Shown in pieces: positions 1-10,199 of a DNA stretch of 64,000 nucleotides. The notes beneath the pieces are model-generated. The model ran no database searches. It had not been told where the DNA came from and was given only the letters and a program-made list of their open reading frames with translations. The position numbers and the translations under genes are program-made. Origin of the DNA: Cryptomeria japonica. Taxonomy: Eukaryota; Streptophyta; Pinopsida; Cupressales; Cupressaceae. The stretch covers positions 540,598,335-540,662,334 of the forward strand of contig NC_081412.1 in assembly GCF_030272615.1 (NCBI RefSeq), in the 5' to 3' direction. The first letter of the stretch is position 1, and the number at the start of each line of letters is the position of its first letter.

Positions 1-201
1 TTGGTAATCCAAGTATCGAATTGTGCAATCCGATGTTTGGATTGTGGAATGCATATAAAGATGATTAAAACAAGTTTATTCATTCAATCATGAAGTCTAC
101 CATTAGCTTGTAGTTACATCGATAAGGTAGATGATTGAATGAGAGATAAATGAAGTCTCTCATTCAATCATTTATCTTACCGAAGCTACTTAGTTTCAAC
201 A
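1..201 (-). repeat. 3' LTR of the Copia element (inner 201 bp)
   Basis: This segment repeats 12554-12759 almost exactly and ends in the same CAACA border. It contains a hairpin with perfect 16-bp arms (131-171), also present in the other LTR (12689-12729). Confidence 0.95.
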
Positions 202-218
202 CTCCCTCTTAGCTAGGG
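202..218 (-). other. Polypurine tract of the Copia element
   Basis: Read on the minus strand, an AAGAGGGAG run sits directly against the TGTTG start of the 3' LTR. This is the position of the plus-strand primer in LTR retrotransposons. Confidence 0.85.
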
Positions 219-841
219 AAGATAACTGGAGACCTATGTAAACATTGAAATAAACATCACATTTCTCATATTAGAATGTATTACATGACCTCGTAATACA
301 AAGGATCATATCACATATACTTGTGACATGATGTATCACATAATAAGTGACACAGGAATATATCACATCATTTCGTGATATGGATATCACATAACACGTG
401 ATATCAGTATCGCATAACACGCGATACCTTGGATATAAAATACTTGAGAATATTGAATTCCCTTATATCCAGGTTATGGTATGTGCATTGACATTACGTC
501 ACATAATGTCTACCATAACATATCATGGCACACCCATGAGTTAGAATGATATCAAGTCAGCATGATATCAACATTACAAGATCGTCACCTTATAATGTTT
601 AATGCAAGTGTTCATTGTCTAAAAGATCGTCACCTTTTAGAAATGTACACAGGGGGTGGAGCCCATAAAGTCATAACACGACAAAAGAAGTTTACACATT
701 AAACATCTCATATATAAGTACAGATTACAAAACTAATTATAACTCAATCATACCAAGACCTTTTCTTAAGTGTTCAACTTTCACTCTAGATAGAGGTTTG
801 GTCAGTATGTCTACTGTCTGGTCTCCTGTACTGATATATTG
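219..841 (-). other. 3' untranslated region of the Copia element with a short hairpin cluster
   Basis: No coding potential lies between the RNase H stop and the polypurine tract. From about 306 to 427 the DNA is a run of five short inverted repeats built on variants of ATCAC...GTGAT, the clearest being the arms GATATCAC/GTGATATC and GTATCGC/CGCGATAC. A pair of copies of AGATCGTCACCTT lies at 579-635. Confidence 0.6.
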
Positions 842-2916
842 CTACTGAATCACATTCCTATCCACCATATCTCTCACACAGTGATAAGGAATCTCTATGT
901 GTTTGGATCTATCATGAAATACAGGGTTCACAGAGAGTTTTATACAACTCTGATTATCACAATGAACTATAGTAGGCTTCAATGGTTCTCCGAATAATCC
1001 CACAAGTAGTTTCCATAGCCATACAGCTTCTCGTGCAGCCATGGAAGCTGCGATATATTCGGCCTCTGTAGAACTCTGAGCTACTAAAGATTGTTTCCTG
1101 CTGATCCAAAATATCATGGCTGAACCCAAGCTGAAGCAACATCCCGAGGTGCTTTTCCTGTCAGTCACACTTCCAGCCCAATCTGAATCAGTGAATCCGT
1201 GAAGATCCAAACCAATATTCTCATACTTGAGTCCATAGTTAAGAGTGCCTTGAAGGTATCTCATGATATGTTTTACAGCCATGAGATGAGTCTCCTTAGG
1301 TTCACACGTGAACTGACTCAAGGCATTTACTGGATAACAGATATCAGGTCTAGTATTGACCAAGTACATTAATGGTCCAATCATTTTTCTGTAGAGAATA
1401 GGATCTACCAATGGGGAATCTGTTGCTGCCTCCTTTAGTTTGAGAAGATTAGTTTCCATAGGAGAAGTCATGGGTTTGCAGTTCATCATACCAAATCTCT
1501 TCAATATGTCTAAGGTGTATTTTCCTTGATTAAGTATAATACTATCAGAGTTTTGCCAAACTTCCAATCCAAGAAAGTAATGTAGAAGGCCTAAATCCTT
1601 CATATCAAACTTTTTTCAAGGTCTTTCTTACATTGACCAATAAGGTGATCTTCTCCTGTAATCAGAAGATCATTAACATATAAGATCAATATCAACATAT
1701 CACCTTTGACTTTCTTGACGTAAAGATTCGGATCTGCATCATTCTTTGAGAATCCCAATCCCAAGAGATAGCTGTCAATTCTTTCACACCAGGCCCTAGG
1801 AGCCTGTTTTAGACCATATAGGGCTTTCTTTAATCTGCACACATGTGTCTCTGCATTGTGGATCTCAAACCCTTCTGGTTGTTCTAAGTAGACTTCCTCC
1901 TCAATTTTACCATTCAAGACAGCAGTTTTCAAATCCATCTAATGTACTTTCCAACCTTTGGCTGCTGCAATGGCCAATACTATTCTAACAGAGGTGTATC
2001 TAGCAACTGGAGCAAATGTCTCATCATAGTCTATTCCTTCTTTCTATGAGAACCCTCGGGCAACAAATCTGGCTTTATGTTTCTCTATGCTACCATCTGC
2101 AGCATGTTTGATTTTAAATAGCCACTTGGATGAGACAACGGATTTCCCTTTTAGCCTAGGAACAATTTCCCACACATCATTGTTGCGGATGGATTTATAT
2201 TCTTCCAACATGGCATCTTTCCAAACTTGATGTTTAAGAGCTTCTGGTACACTAGAAGGTTCTGATTTGGAGAGATCATTCATTAGGGTTACATAGCTAA
2301 TGAATCTTCAGGGCCTCTTACTTTCTCTAAAAGTCCCTGAAGGAGTTGCAAAGTCCCTTGCATCTTCCATTGTTTTGTGAACCCATAGAGGTCTTTTCTT
2401 AGGGACTTCTTGGGGAGGAATTTTTACTTCATTTTCTTCTGAACACTCTCTCTGAATCTCAAGAGTGGGATCCTCTTCTAGGTCTGAAGATGGAGCATAG
2501 ATTTCTGACTCAATAGAGTATTTAGCCCTTTTGAAGGCTATGTCTTCTTCAAATATTACATCTCTACTAAGTTCAGTATTTTGCTATGTCCAGGCACAAA
2601 TATTCTGTAGGCTTTAGAGGTTTCACTATATCCAACAAAGATTCATTTTCTTCTAGAGGGTTCTAGTTTTGTTCTTTTCTCTTTAGGTATATGAAAGTAG
2701 ACAGGGCATCCAAATATCCTAAAGTGAGTGATATCGGGTTTTATCCCTGTGAAAACTTCTTCAGGAGTTTTATCTTCAATGTGGGAGTGAGGACATCTAT
2801 TTCGTATGTATACAACAATGTTGGAGGCTTCTGCCCAAACATGAGTTTCTGAGTTTTGATCAAGAAGCATGGCTTTGGCTGCTTCTACAATGGTTCTATT
2901 TTTCCTCTCAGCAACC
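842..2916 (-). pseudogene. Copia pol, C-terminal part: end of integrase, reverse transcriptase and RNase H (broken)
   Basis: Minus-strand reading from 2916 gives the last part of the integrase core, starting at the residues around the catalytic glutamate (AERKNRT). The reverse transcriptase follows, with the conserved start of its palm domain at 2044-2283 and LKKALYGLKQAPRAW near 1800. RNase H follows at 842-1603, with the DSDWAG and STEAEY motifs. The region is not functional as read. A TAG stop replaces a glutamine codon just before MDLKTA (about 1939). The YVDD active-site box reads YVND near 1680. Frames change near 1605 and between 2284 and 2640. The linker 2284-2640 can be read as degraded integrase C-terminus. 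The upstream half of the protein lies beyond unit A at 10200-11957. Confidence 0.92.
2912..2916. repeat. Target-site duplication CAACC, left of unit A
   Basis: The same five bases occur at 10200-10204 immediately outside the other end of unit A. Removing A plus one copy restores continuous integrase reading across the site, which proves both borders. Confidence 0.95.
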
Positions 2917-3369
2917 TGTTGTGACCATTTCACACATCGCCCCATTAAAATGGGGACCCCCTCTTTTTGCTCGGTTTTGCCTGTTTCTCTCTTTGCTTTT
3001 AGGGTTTTGGGTTAGTGAGTCAGTCGTCCGGATTATGGTTAAGCCTTAGGGTTTCCGTTTTGATGTTTTCCAGCCAGAATCCAGTCCAAATTTTGAAGTT
3101 TATTGAGCTTCCTCTCGTAAGATGCAATTTTGAGGTAAGGTGAATTGGCAAGGGGTCAAGTAAGTCTGTCTAGGTTTAGTCAGAATTTTGAATGCAAGTC
3201 CAAATTTTTGCCTAAGTGTTGATGATGGAATTTTGAATTTTTGTTTGAGTGATTTTGGTCAAATTTTGGAAATTTTGATAATTGATCCCAGGCATTGGAA
3301 ATAACCTAATTTTACCTTGTGAAGTGACTGAGGTCCTAAAAACCTGATATTTTGGCCTGTGGAAGCAAA

Positions 3370-5121
3370 ATCGCTCCTGTCCCTGAGTCAGGGACCAGGG
3401 CGAAAGTGATATTCTATGCATCCTGGTTATTAATTTATTTCATTTGTCTTGTGCAGGGTCGCCAGGAGATGCAGTTGAACGCGAATTGGAGGTTTTGAAG
3501 ATTTTAATCTCAAAATTGGCAAGTTTTTTAAAGTTTAAGGTCAAATCACTCCTGTCCTTCAGTCAAGGACCAAAGCGAAATGACTCACTTAGACCATGTT
3601 GACCTCATTTGGATCAAATTGAAGCGTCAAGGGCGTAATGGAAGGTGAAATCAACATGATAGAGCGCCAGGATTGAGTCGTTTGCAATGAAAAGTTGAAC
3701 TTTTGCCCTCAAGGACAAAAATCGCTCCTGTCCCTCACTGAAGGACCGGAGCTTGAAATCCAAAATTGCCTTGTCCTTGAAAGATTTGAATGATTTCGCG
3801 ATTTGAGAAAAACAAAGGAAGTACATCTTATCAGTTGAATATAACTTGAAAGTACCATAATGAGGAAAATTGGCCCTAGAAGCAAAATCGCTCCTGTCCC
3901 TCTGCTAGGGACCAGGGCGAAGTTTAGTGATAGCTCCCGTCCCTCTCCCAGGGACTAGAGCGATTTTCTTATAAGACAAGTTTTGGCGAAGTGAAATGAG
4001 TTTTTTAAGTTTGAGGCAAGTAAAAGGAGGCGTAACGAATCTATTGAATATAATTTTGAAGAGTGCAAGACGCCAGTGAAGCCTATTTTGTCCTAGGCGC
4101 TCCTGTCCCTCTCCCAGGGACCAGAGCGATTTCTTCCTAAGACAAATTTCTCACCAATTTGAAGCAAATTCCATGTCAAAGATGAATGAAGGGGAGCATA
4201 ATGAGTCCGTTGAAAACAAGTTTGAAGGTTGGCAAAGCACGAACGAGCCTACAAGTGAAAGATCGCTCCTGTCCCTCTCCTAGGGACCAGAGCGAAATAG
4301 TCAAATATGCTTAAACTTTGAAGGCCACGTTCGTTTCAAATGTTCAAGAAGGAATAAAGAACATCATTTTACGCCTTGAAGACAATTTGATATCAATATG
4401 ATGAAGGATTTGCACCATAAACCAAAGTTCGCTCCTGTCCTCCAGTCAAGGACCAGGGCGATATTCACTAGACTGGTCATTTCTTTCAAGAAACCACGTC
4501 AAGGCAAGATCGCACAAGGTCAAAAATGTCTTTGGAAGATGATAAGCAAGGAACCAAATGTCAAAAAGCGACTAAATTGAGCAGAGAAGCAAAATCGCTC
4601 CTGTCCTTCAGTCAAGGACCAGGGCGATATTCATGAAATCAATCATTTTTCTTCCTAGATCACATCAAAGCAAGGTTACACAAGAACCGAAATGTCATTT
4701 GAAAGGTGATGAACAAAGAGTTAAGGTTAAAAGATATTGAGCTAGAATCCAAAGTTCGCTCCTGTCCTCCAGTCAAGGACCAGGGCGATATTCACTTGAA
4801 TATCAAATTTGTTTTGTAAAGGACAAGTAAGTATGCGTGGAATGAAAGGATAAAATTGTTACTTGCCTAGTGATGCAAATTGGTGATTAAAAAAGAAAAG
4901 ACCAAGGAGGAAATGCAAGATCGCTCCTGTCCTCCAGTCAAGGACCAGGGCGATAATGATCTTAAGAGGCATTCATCTACAAAATTGAATAGATCAAGCT
5001 CGAGATTTCCAATGAAAATGCCAGTTTCAACGTAGAGGAAGTGGTTTTGAATGTCAAAGGCAAGAAATTCAAAAGCAAAATGCTAGATCGCTCCTGTCCC
5101 TCTCCCAGGGACCAGAGCGAT
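3370..5121. repeat. Phased array of about twelve 33-bp imperfect hairpins in unit A
   Basis: Each unit reads close to TCGCTCCTGTCCCT, a short loop, then AGGGACCAGAGCGA, so the two halves pair with one another. Copies start near 3370, 3546, 3721, 3888, 3930, 4097, 4263, 4429, 4595, 4755, 4921 and 5088. Apart from one adjacent pair, the spacings are 160-176 bp, mostly 166. The intervening sequence is much less conserved than the hairpin. The array lies just upstream of the internal promoter. Function unknown. Confidence 0.92.
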
Positions 5122-5458
5122 GAGGTTTGTACCCCCTTACATCTCCCATGTTTTGGCGCTAACATCATTTTTGAATTATATTAAATGCTAAAATTCGATA
5201 AAACTTGAAATATTTAATTAAAATTAGCATTTAATAAGTGCGCACAAGACATTTAATTAATTAATTTTGCCTTTAAAAATCGAAACTATTAAATATGAAG
5301 GCATTAAATTAATTAATTATTATTTTAAATAAATAAATTGGGGCGCTTGGGTTTTATTTTCCATATTTTAAAAGTCGGCCTTGATTTTTATTTAAAATTT
5401 GTTTTTATTTTGCCTTATTTCCAAAGTCAGCCTTGAGGTAATTAAGGAGGTAAGCGCT

Positions 5459-5466
5459 TATATATA
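5459..5466 (+). promoter_or_regulatory. Internal TATA box for the ORF of unit A
   Basis: TATATATA is preceded by GGTAAGCGCT. Unit B has the same context, GGTAAGCGCC followed by TATAAAG (38541-38546 on the minus strand). Conservation in a copy that has lost the ORF supports a real promoter. Confidence 0.65.
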
Positions 5467-5698
5467 GGGGGTGTGATATGGCATTTTAAAACATCATTCA
5501 ATCATCCTTTGCATGCGATTTGGAGAAGACAATTACAAGGTGCGAATTTCATCAAGGAGAGGTGCGAAATTTCCATTCGAAGGGGAGTGCGAACTTGGTT
5601 TGTGTTCAAGTGGAGCGAATTTGCCATCAAGATGTTGAAGACCCCAAAAGTTGGCGAATTTCCTTATTTTGCTTTTTTAGAGTTAGCTCTCAAGTGAG

Positions 5699-5908
5699 GT
5701 ATGGCGAAGTCTTCCCTTGTCTTGAATTTTGAATCTTGATCGTCATATCTTAAATTTTGAATTTTGAAATTTTGAATTTCCTGTAGCTCAATCGAATTTA
5801 GGAAATGATAACTCAAAGACTTATCATGAAGTTTCCTAAATTTAATCTCTAATCTAATCTATGTTTATACATTGCAAAATCTATTACTTATTATGAAAAG
5901 TTGTGTAG
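5699..5908 (+). other. Predicted 5'-leader intron of the unit A gene
   Basis: The donor GAG|GTATGGCGA and the acceptor TTGTGTAG|G bracket 210 bp. Unit B has the same donor and a similar acceptor (38046-38236 on the minus strand, 191 bp). C and D have good acceptors just before their start codons (GTTATGCAG near 41081, TTCATCGCAG near 53092). The ORF start is therefore placed at 5917, eight bases inside the second exon, rather than at the in-frame ATG at 5872, which lies within the intron. Confidence 0.65.
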
Positions 5909-5916
5909 GTGTAACA

Positions 5917-8900
5917 ATGGCGACCCCAAAGGCGGGAGCATCCACCAGTCGTCCAGCTCTCATGAAGGAAGATCAGAAGAACGAAGAATTGGAGACCAAG
6001 ATCGTGTCGAAGTGGAGCAACATTGGAGATACCAACTTGGGCAACTTCAGTGTGAAGAAGTTTCGAGAGGTCCCCTACATTGGCAAGCCATCACCTGTCG
6101 CAAGGAGAATAATTGAAAGTGGCATTATCAAGGCGGCCGGCTTCCCTCCAGCACTCCAGTGCCATGAGTTGATGATCGAGTGTGCTCGCCATTATGATCC
6201 ACAGTCCAGATCGATAGTGTCCAAGGAAGGAGACACTTTTGCTTATCTTTCAGAGGAAGCTATCAGTGAAGCTCTTCACTTGCCAGAACATAAAGATATG
6301 ATTTATAAAAGCATAGAAGGAGCCAGGTCCATGTACGAAGATGATCCAGACACTTGCCTAAGCATCATCAACAAGAATTGGTTACTCAAGAGTCGTCCTC
6401 GCCTGAGCAAGATTCCGAACACACCACATAGGATCGACTTCCAGGAGTACAGAGATTTGATAACACTACTCAACCGAGTCACGGGAGCCCCTCAAGCCTT
6501 CTATTTTGAGAAGTGGATGTTCTACTTCATCCAAGTGATAGTTCAGGGAAAAGGAACAATCCATTGGGCTAGAATGATTAGCCATTGCTTGGACGTACAG
6601 TTAAGGAGATTGAAGGCTACTAAGTCTTTCCACATGAGTTCATACATCATATATGCCTTGATCAGGAGCTTTGAGTATGCAGGACTACCTCACAGAGGAG
6701 TGATTGGAAGAGGACCCGGCGAGGTCAAAGTTTGGGATTCTTATGTTCACTTGCATCATCCGCCAGGGAGTAACTACAAGTTAGTCAATGATACATTCAC
6801 GATGAACATCACCAGGATATTGCAAGGCGGGATTCACAACCGATTATCTCAGGACGCACAAGAGCTGGTGAAGAGGTACGGTGCATGGTTTATCCAATTC
6901 CAGAAATTTACATATATTAGAGTTCATGGATGTCCTTCACCCCCCTACATGTTGCCGAGATATCCGACAGACAGAATAGTATTACTTGAGGTAACAAGAC
7001 AGTTGGCAGCTTATGTGAAAGCATTCAGACACAGACATGGAAATGGAGTTCATGTGCCTATCATATTGGGCAATTCAGTTGAGGTATGTCCTAATGCTCT
7101 AGCCATGGATGATGCAGAGAAGGAGTTAGCTTTATATTCATTTTCATTCTTTGCCTTGAGAGAGAGCTTTGATCCATATGGGTATATAGAGGAGACAGTC
7201 GGAAGAAAATATAAACATGAACCTCAGGTAGAGGACTTTGTGATGAATCTCTTGGATGACCTTGAAGTGAAAAGAAAGATGCATTCTAGTTTGCCTTTAG
7301 ATTTCATCAGGAAATGCAAAATTTACAGAGTGGCCGACCAAGCTCAGGACAGTGGCAGACATCTCCAATCATCTTATGATCGAGAAAGCAAGTCAGTGAG
7401 GCTAGATTGGAATGAACCCGAGGTTGTGGATCTAGATGCTTTGATGGCTCCAGTTTTGTCTTGCACTCGCAGATGGGTTGATGTGCAGCATCAGAAGTTG
7501 AGAGAGCAAGGTATATCTATGACTTTCACTTTGGAAGAGAAACTAGTTGAAGGAGGAGCAAGTGTAAGTGAGGGTAATCCTAATCCCAGAAATACAAGCG
7601 AAGGCAACCTTCGAAGTGTAAGTGAGGGCAATCCCCATCCAAGAGGCTCGAAAAGGAAAGAGAGACCTGAGAAAAGAGAATTTTCCAAGAAGAAGCAAGA
7701 GGCCAACCGAGATCGTTCATCCGACACATCTTCTCGACCTGAGAAGAGGACACTTGAGATAGAGGAGTCTATGGAATCAATGGTACAGAACGATAAAGAA
7801 GGACAGGCACCTCGAAGGTCACCAAGTGGGTCTCTCCAAGCTAATGAGCTACATGAATATAAGGAAGATAATGAAGTAACATCTCCTCTCAGAGAAGAAG
7901 AAACATTGCCCAATGAGATACAGGTTAGAGAAACAAGATCGGCCATCCCAGATTGGTTAAAGGAAAGACTTACAAGGGTGATTGTGATCGAGGACGAGGA
8001 CAGTGTGATTGATTTAGAGAGCCTTGTTGGAGATTCTCAAAAGATGACAGAGAAGAGGAAAGCTACTAAGATGTCCAAGATGATCAAAGATGAGACAGGA
8101 TCCAGGAAATTGCAAATAGCTACACCAGCAGTGGACAAGTATGAAGGTGAGATACTCCCAGAGGAATATGATGTAGAGACATTTGAGCTTGGTCCACCCA
8201 CAGCCGAACAGACGTTGGATGATGCCACTGATTCATTTGAGGCACTTAAGGACAAGCTTAGGGAAGAAATAGAAAAGAATAGGAAGCTTGAGCGAGAGGT
8301 CAGTGCTTGGAGAGGCTACTTTAGCCATCTCAATCAGCCTTTGAGACGTCAGGATCGAGCAGTATCTCCTACACAGGCACTTCCCCTTGAATCAGTTGGC
8401 GAGGCAGAGAGAGTCAGGAGTTTGGTTCAGCTTATGAGCTCATGGATTGACAAATCCCATACAGTTGCTATTGAATTTGCAACAAGGATGATGCAGACCA
8501 TTCACCGAGCTATTCAGGTTCTTGAGGTCATCCACAACTTGATGATAACTGTAGCTGCTTTTGCTCATACTAAGGATGTTATCATTCCTGTCCTGCAAGT
8601 AATCAGACAAACATCAGGGAAGGTTCTAGTGCAAGAAAAGATAATGGATGGAGGACCTCATAGTTTACTTCAGTGGTCGACTTTACTCCAGATGAAGGAA
8701 GTTCTCTTCGAGGACATCAGTACTAGATGCAATCATGTTGAGGAGATTATCCACCCGATCCAGGACAGAGTGTTTGAGGTACTACGTACTATTCTTGCCA
8801 GGAGGATCGAAGTTGAGACAGATGTGGATTTGCAGGAATTGGAAGATAGAGTCAAGGTCATCTTTTGCAAAGGTGAGAATGTTATTACAAATGAGCAACG

Positions 8901-9132
8901 AGATCAGATGTTTGCCACCATGCTCCTGATTGAGAAGACCAAGGAACTTGAACCTGAATGGGACGCTGCTCTTCTCAAGGCATTTGATCGGGTCATCCAC
9001 TTAGAAGAACGAATGAAGAATCTTCCCGAGATTCCAATTGCTGAGATCGAAGGAATCGTGTCTAGATTCATTGCATATGCTAAAAAGGAGCATTGGAAAG
9101 GGAACAAGATTCTAGATGAGGGGTTGTTATAG
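5917..9132 (+). CDS. LTR-borne ORF of unknown function, 1071 codons, intact
   Basis: I do not recognise a named family. The first 40 residues are variable. About residues 45-490 form a conserved block shared with the decayed copies in C and D. It includes ITLLNRVTGAPQ near 190, an aromatic-rich stretch with a WxxxIS-type motif, and FTYIRVHG...PYMLPRYPTDR near 330-360. Roughly 590-690 is charged, low-complexity and rich in K, R, E and S. About 780-830 looks like coiled coil (LKDKLREEIEKNRKLEREV), followed by a helical C-terminal domain whose end is also recognisable in C and D. There is no signal peptide or membrane segment, and no reverse transcriptase, protease or integrase motif. Extra ORFs of unknown function are known from Tat/Ogre Gypsy elements, and some plant transposons carry mobile-domain proteins with a vaguely similar N-terminal layout. 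Any such link is inference. Confidence 0.85.
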   Translation: MATPKAGASTSRPALMKEDQKNEELETKIVSKWSNIGDTNLGNFSVKKFREVPYIGKPSPVARRIIESGIIKAAGFPPALQCHELMIECARHYDPQSRSIVSKEGDTFAYLSEEAISEALHLPEHKDMIYKSIEGARSMYEDDPDTCLSIINKNWLLKSRPRLSKIPNTPHRIDFQEYRDLITLLNRVTGAPQAFYFEKWMFYFIQVIVQGKGTIHWARMISHCLDVQLRRLKATKSFHMSSYIIYALIRSFEYAGLPHRGVIGRGPGEVKVWDSYVHLHHPPGSNYKLVNDTFTMNITRILQGGIHNRLSQDAQELVKRYGAWFIQFQKFTYIRVHGCPSPPYMLPRYPTDRIVLLEVTRQLAAYVKAFRHRHGNGVHVPIILGNSVEVCPNALAMDDAEKELALYSFSFFALRESFDPYGYIEETVGRKYKHEPQVEDFVMNLLDDLEVKRKMHSSLPLDFIRKCKIYRVADQAQDSGRHLQSSYDRESKSVRLDWNEPEVVDLDALMAPVLSCTRRWVDVQHQKLREQGISMTFTLEEKLVEGGASVSEGNPNPRNTSEGNLRSVSEGNPHPRGSKRKERPEKREFSKKKQEANRDRSSDTSSRPEKRTLEIEESMESMVQNDKEGQAPRRSPSGSLQANELHEYKEDNEVTSPLREEETLPNEIQVRETRSAIPDWLKERLTRVIVIEDEDSVIDLESLVGDSQKMTEKRKATKMSKMIKDETGSRKLQIATPAVDKYEGEILPEEYDVETFELGPPTAEQTLDDATDSFEALKDKLREEIEKNRKLEREVSAWRGYFSHLNQPLRRQDRAVSPTQALPLESVGEAERVRSLVQLMSSWIDKSHTVAIEFATRMMQTIHRAIQVLEVIHNLMITVAAFAHTKDVIIPVLQVIRQTSGKVLVQEKIMDGGPHSLLQWSTLLQMKEVLFEDISTRCNHVEEIIHPIQDRVFEVLRTILARRIEVETDVDLQELEDRVKVIFCKGENVITNEQRDQMFATMLLIEKTKELEPEWDAALLKAFDRVIHLEERMKNLPEIPIAEIEGIVSRFIAYAKKEHWKGNKILDEGLL

Positions 9133-10199
9133 ATGATGTGGCACCTTAATTGTCATTGGTCTATGTCTCCTAGATTTTCGTGCCAAATTTAATATTTGGC
9201 TATGCATTTAATGTTGTGCAATAAAAGGGGAACTTTTGTAATAAAACCCTAATTAGGGTTTGGGTGTCATAATCTTGGCCGTTGATCTTATTTTGATCTA
9301 GACCGTTCATTGTAATTGAGGATGCTATATATACCCTCATTTCTTTTCATTTAAAAAACTAGAACTAGAAACTAGAGATTAGATATCAGCATTAGTGATT
9401 AGAGATTAGCAATTTGATAGAAGCAAGTATTTTGTAGCAAGATTGAGCTTTGAAGAAGGAATTTCAAACAATTGTTGTTCGTGATGGCTTTGAGATCAAT
9501 AAAATATTGAAGTTATGGTGTTTTATTGCAATTCTTGTGGTTATCTTCATGGTTGTTCGTTGTCTTGAATCATTCTCAATCAAAGTAGTGTTTTAATTTG
9601 AAGGACAAAGTGTTGGACTTGATCGTCGGTGAGATTCACTTTCCAAACCACTAGCTTCTTGCTGATTGTAGGAACGCCTTGCGTGGTCAACTGGATCAAC
9701 TTGAATCACTTAAACTTTCAATCATTGTTGTATCTTGGATATGTGCCTTCGTGGTAGTGTCTATGATCCTCAATGAATTGAAAAAATCATTTGTTACCTT
9801 AGAAGATCGCATCAATTTCAATTGAGTTGTTATTTTATGGCAATATTGAAGTTGGTAGAATCTTGCCAAGTCTCGTCCACATTGAGTCATTCTTAGGATT
9901 AGATTAGACTAGATCCCTTGCAAGCCCTACTCTTTTGATCTTTTTTTGAGAGCTTGTTAGTATTAGGAAACCCTGTTCCTGCAGTTCGGATTTGGCGTAA
10001 GACCCCTTGATGAAACAGCAATCACAACGACCACTGGTGCTTATCCACACGTAGAGACCCTACTTAAAAGAACATTGAAGTCACCCTAACTGATCCTTCT
10101 TGCGATATCTTCAGCAGTTAGAGATTTTATTCAAGAGAGGATAAGGTACCCTTGGGTATTTTATTCTGTGTATGATTGTGTACAAAATACACGTCAACA
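9133..10199 (+). other. 3' part of unit A: 3' UTR, second promoter and R-U5-like end
   Basis: The stretch contains a CCCTAATTAGGGTTT palindrome shared with B (about 37575) and C (about 33765), then a TATA box at 9326, and a U5-like tail ending CGTCAACA. Homologous tails are seen in B, C and, more weakly, D. No gene is seen here. Confidence 0.7.
9326..9333 (+). promoter_or_regulatory. LTR-type TATA box near the 3' end of unit A
   Basis: TATATATA lies 866 bp before the end of the unit. Equivalent boxes lie 874 bp (B, 37495), 811 bp (C, 33682) and 768 bp (D, 49461) from their ends. This is the expected place for the promoter of the genomic RNA if R-U5 is about 0.8 kb. Confidence 0.65.

Larger units (their letters stand above)
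2917..10199 (+). mobile_element. Unit A: 7.3-kb gene-carrying solo LTR (giant-LTR family)
   Basis: The unit begins TGTTGTGACC, ends CGTCAACA and is flanked by the 5-bp duplication CAACC. No terminal direct repeat is visible inside it. From left to right it holds a small terminal hairpin of CCCCATT/AATGGGG, an array of about 12 hairpins (3370-5121), an AT-rich stretch, an internal TATA box (5459), a leader intron (5699-5908), a long ORF (5917-9132), a second TATA box (9326) and a final 0.87 kb resembling R-U5. Unit B (minus strand, 36621-40767) matches its two flanks but lacks the ORF. C and D have the same plan. I interpret it as a solo LTR of a Gypsy-type element because copy C adjoins a PBS-like site and gag. 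The alternative is that the unit itself is mobile. Confidence 0.82.

Noticed and set aside
3370-5121. CRISPR-like array: short palindromic repeat at regular spacing
   Set aside because: The spacing is about 133 bp between repeats, the DNA is plant nuclear, the array lies inside a transposable unit and is repeated in another copy, and there are no cas genes.
7491-7946. 151-codon minus-strand frame opposite the unit A ORF
   Set aside because: Serine- and leucine-rich shadow of the charged low-complexity part of the plus-strand ORF.
2917-10199. Unit A as an ordinary LTR retrotransposon with two short LTRs
   Set aside because: No direct repeat of either end is found inside, although both borders are fixed by the target duplication and the restored integrase frame.
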